Shown one piece after another: positions 62,801-64,000 of a stretch of DNA of 64,000 nt. Each line of letters opens with the position of its first letter. The stretch's first letter is position 1. The notes beneath the pieces are model-generated. The model did not search any database, was not told the origin of the DNA, and saw nothing but the letters and a program-made list of their open reading frames with translations. Source of the DNA: Pseudomonas sp. S35 (GTDB taxonomy: Bacteria > Pseudomonadota > Gammaproteobacteria > Pseudomonadales > Pseudomonadaceae); contig NZ_CP019431.1 in NCBI RefSeq assembly GCF_009866765.1, forward strand, positions 4,712,001-4,776,000, in the 5' to 3' direction. The translations under genes and the position numbers were made by a program.

Positions 62801-62934
62801 GCGTTGCTGGCGCGATCCGCCCAGTCACCTAAATACCCATAGCCAAGGGTGTGCTGGAACAACGCAACCACGCGTTCTTGGGTCATACGCTCGATCTGGC
62901 CGACTGTATTCATATAATTCTCAAGTAGATCCAT
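59803..62934 (-). CDS. hsdR: Type I restriction enzyme R subunit
   Basis: 1043 residues, full length. The nuclease motif RPDIVLYINGIALAVLELKR (D..ExK) is near residues 143-162. Walker A IWHTQGSGKSLTMVWLAKW and DECHRTQSG (DEAH-like box) belong to the translocase; helicase motifs QAICRVNRL and LLTGFDAP follow. It needs HsdM and HsdS, which are not seen up to 64000 and may lie upstream. Forms the DNA-cutting and translocating subunit. Confidence 0.95.
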   Translation of the reverse strand: MDLLENYMNTVGQIERMTQERVVALFQHTLGYGYLGDWADRASNANIEQELLRIWLTKQGVDTTLITRALFELTKVAADAGKSLYDRNKAVYELLRYGVRVKPEVGENTQTVWLIDWKNAENNHFALAEEVTVKGANAKASSKRPDIVLYINGIALAVLELKRSRTAVNQGIRQNLDNQKPEFIQPFFSTMQLVMAGNDTQGMRYGTIQTGEKYFLTWKEDSPVENLLDRQLQQMCSKSRLLELIHDYVVYDSGVKKLCRQNQYFGVRAAQDYLRRREGGIIWHTQGSGKSLTMVWLAKWIRENIQDSRVLIITDRTELDEQIEKVFTGVNEQIYRSQSGADLIAKLNQSAPWLLCSLVHKFGSREEDESGNPDIKGFLEELRKNLPADFRAKGDIYVFVDECHRTQSGELHKAMKMILPNALFVGFTGTPLLKADKQKSIEVFGGYIHTYKFDEAVKDGVVLDLRYEARDIDQNITSQKKIDQWFEAKTKGLNDLAKAQLKQRWGTLQKVLSSQSRLEKIVADIMLDLATRDRLATGRGNAMLVTSSIFEACKCYELFAKAGMADTCAIVTSYKPSPADIKGEATGEGLTEKLRKYNIYNQMLDGKDPEVFEKEVKQKFIKEPGQMRLLIVVDKLLTGFDAPSATYLYIDKQMRDHGLFQAICRVNRLDGEDKQYGYIVDYKDLFKQLENSIDDYTSGALDGFDKSDVAGLLEDRLSNARDDLEDARETIKALCEPVDQPRDTPAYLRYFCGTESGNAEQLKANEPRRLNLYKMTATLIRCFAAVANELEEAGYSAKEIAEIKNEVDHYNKVRDEVKVASGDYIDLKAYEPDMRFLIDTYIRAEESEIISAFNDLSLIQLIVERGVDAVDALPQGIRGSGEAVAETIENNVRKLIIDESPINPKYYETMSSLLDALIAKRKEDAISYQQYLQEVVELTKQAKNPSSTNSYPSTMNTGARQALYDNLDKNAGLALAVDHAVLANRQDDWRNNAFKIRKVRLAIKEVLDAASHETGELAGECQVSATNQALDKLLDLVTSQRDY

Positions 62935-63003
62935 CTAACGCCAAATGTCCGCCGACAATGTCCTCGGGTTATCAACCCTTAGGTTCGAGATCGGCAACAT
63001 GCC

Positions 63004-64000
63004 TTAAAGCAAATAATGCTTCAGCCTCTCAGGTGCCCATACACGATTTGCAAGAGCTTCAACCAGTTCGCACCTTTCCATTTGCTGCATTTTGTTGAAG
63101 GTTGCATAAGACTTGAAAGGTAGCTGCTGGGCTTTCCGGAATGCCTCAAATTTAGGTTGATTTTTGTAGGCCGACTCAGTAAGCGTCGCTGCATAAAAAT
63201 TCTGCTGCGCATACTGTGGCGCCTTTTCCTCGAAGGTATTGTCCTGATAACTGCGGTTCACATCCGCCGGAAGTAGGACGAGCCCGGCTACATGATTGCG
63301 AGCTGTCTCAAACTCCTGCTCAGATGCGAACTCTTCGGAGTGGCGACTGTATTTGTCAGCCCAAATGTGCTCGATGTCACAAGGATTTTTCGAATTGCGA
63401 TCTACGTAGTGTGGAAATAAATCTGGTTTACCTGCCCCTATTTCGGTGAATGCTGTGATGCGAGCTAGTAAATGGTAAATATAACGTCGACTAAACTGAT
63501 TCATTCTAAGATCACTGACGCCATGACGTCCCCTGCTTGGGCTACCCGAAAAGGTCACATCGTCTGAATCAAGTTTGGCCATTAGTACCTGAACCAAGCC
63601 CTCAAGGCTTAGCCCACGAATTTCTTTGCACAAAGACCACATCGTGTAACTGGTACTTGAGTACCCCACGCGGATGTAATTGACAGTTCGACGCATCAGC
63701 CAAATATCTAGATAGCTGGCCGTTACCGCCAATTTGCGTAGTACCGTATCGCTGTCATCGGTTACCCGCAGGGGAGCTAATAGCACCGTATTCTGCCAAG
63801 TAAATTCATTGTGGGCGTTGTAGTATATTGCCTCAAGCCCAGCGGTGTATGTATAGCTTGCATCAAGAATCTGCCGGTACACTGAGCTAAAAAATGGAAA
63901 GTGCGTAGTGATTAACTCAAGATTGGCTGTCTCGGAACCAAGGCCTAATCGGGCTTTATTATCGCGCGCCCATCGGTGAAAAACCGAGCCAATTAGCTCC
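63004..64000 (-). CDS. DUF262/DUF1524 (GmrSD-like) protein, N-terminus beyond the window
   Basis: The frame stays open to the window edge, so the protein is longer than the visible 332 codons. CDIEHIWADKYSRHSEEFAS is an HNH-like DUF1524 motif; DNKARLGLGSETANLELITT at the 5' side reads like a DUF262 linker. GmrSD-type proteins cut modified (e.g. glucosylated) phage DNA. Located 69 bases upstream of hsdR on the same strand, so it may be embedded in the R-M operon. Confidence 0.78.
   Translation of the reverse strand, partial: ELIGSVFHRWARDNKARLGLGSETANLELITTHFPFFSSVYRQILDASYTYTAGLEAIYYNAHNEFTWQNTVLLAPLRVTDDSDTVLRKLAVTASYLDIWLMRRTVNYIRVGYSSTSYTMWSLCKEIRGLSLEGLVQVLMAKLDSDDVTFSGSPSRGRHGVSDLRMNQFSRRYIYHLLARITAFTEIGAGKPDLFPHYVDRNSKNPCDIEHIWADKYSRHSEEFASEQEFETARNHVAGLVLLPADVNRSYQDNTFEEKAPQYAQQNFYAATLTESAYKNQPKFEAFRKAQQLPFKSYATFNKMQQMERCELVEALANRVWAPERLKHYLL

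Larger units (their letters stand above)
28356..64000. mobile_element. GInt genomic island (left end in window; right end beyond)
   Basis: Starts where the channel gene loses its homology and immediately carries the four-gene operon ginA-ginB-ginC-ginD (three large tyrosine-recombinase-like genes and one small gene). GInts were described as having this operon at one end, cargo of variable length and an AT-rich far end. Cargo here: retron-like RT, arsenic, chromate and fluoride resistance, unknown genes, IS66 remnant and restriction. The gin genes are clearly AT-richer than the flanking chromosome. The rest of the channel gene is not found before 64000, so the island is larger than 35.6 kb, or nested elements lie inside it. 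Confidence 0.8.

Overview
The window reads as the chromosome of a Pseudomonas of the fluorescens group. The core genes (purM-purN, mazG-relA-rlmD-cysM, gbuR-gbuA, a PA1414-like small protein, cvfB, a SrmB/RhlE-type helicase) have typical Pseudomonas gene orders and GC-rich codon use. REP/REPIN repeats with GAGCGxGCTTGCTCGCGA-type arms occur between genes.

Bases 1-28,355 are host backbone. They hold the purine genes purM (partial) and purN; a minus-strand block rlmD-cysM and relA-mazG-DUF2058; a complete 4-guanidinobutyrate locus (gbuR / gbuA, SnoaL-like protein, NCS1 transporter, Na+/solute symporter); an unusual 697-aa protein joining a 2-hydroxyacid-dehydrogenase-like half to a FAD oxidoreductase half; a LysR/MFS pair whose MFS gene overlaps tail-to-tail with a second NCS1 permease; cvfB; several small or secreted proteins (TorF-like porin, DUF6279 lipoprotein); a copD gene reduced by internal deletion to its two ends; and a DEAD-box helicase.

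At about 28,356 the reading frame of an MscS-family (YbdG/YnaI-type) channel stops abruptly inside its conserved domain. It is followed by three large tyrosine-recombinase-like genes and one small gene in a tight operon. This is the ginABCD signature of a GInt, a family of genomic islands integrated by three recombinases plus a small protein. The rest of the window (more than 35 kb) appears to be its cargo, and its right end lies beyond base 64,000.

The cargo is modular. Next to ginD is a retron-type reverse transcriptase (NAxxH, FADD and VTG motifs) with a small companion ORF and a structured leader. Then come a few unknown genes, an orphan Phd/YefM-like antitoxin and a T5orf172/GIY-YIG-like gene with a pair of palindromic operators upstream. 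A broad arsenic module follows: ArsN2, LMW-PTPase-like ArsC, ArsR, ArsB, thioredoxin-type ArsC, ArsH, glutaredoxin-type ArsC, ArsO and ArsN1. It would cover arsenate, arsenite, trivalent organoarsenicals and probably arsinothricin. After it come ChrA (chromate) and a fluoride module (riboswitch, crcB, DUF190, ppa, nhaA). A block of small unknown genes with an XRE regulator and a DEDDh nuclease follows, then a glycine-zipper protein with a split zinc ribbon, a YaaW-family gene coupled to an unknown membrane-associated protein, and an internally deleted IS66. The window ends with hsdR plus a YgjP metallopeptidase beside a DUF262/DUF1524 (GmrSD-like) gene that runs off the edge. The island therefore combines toxic-ion resistance with anti-phage functions (retron, restriction, and probably some of the unknown genes).

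Most promising for something undescribed: the retron unit at 34.5-36.4 kb, the YaaW-coupled pair at 55.4-57.1 kb, the glycine-zipper/zinc-ribbon protein, and the 697-aa two-dehydrogenase fusion at 14.7-16.8 kb. All functional calls were made by reading the sequence; no database search was run.
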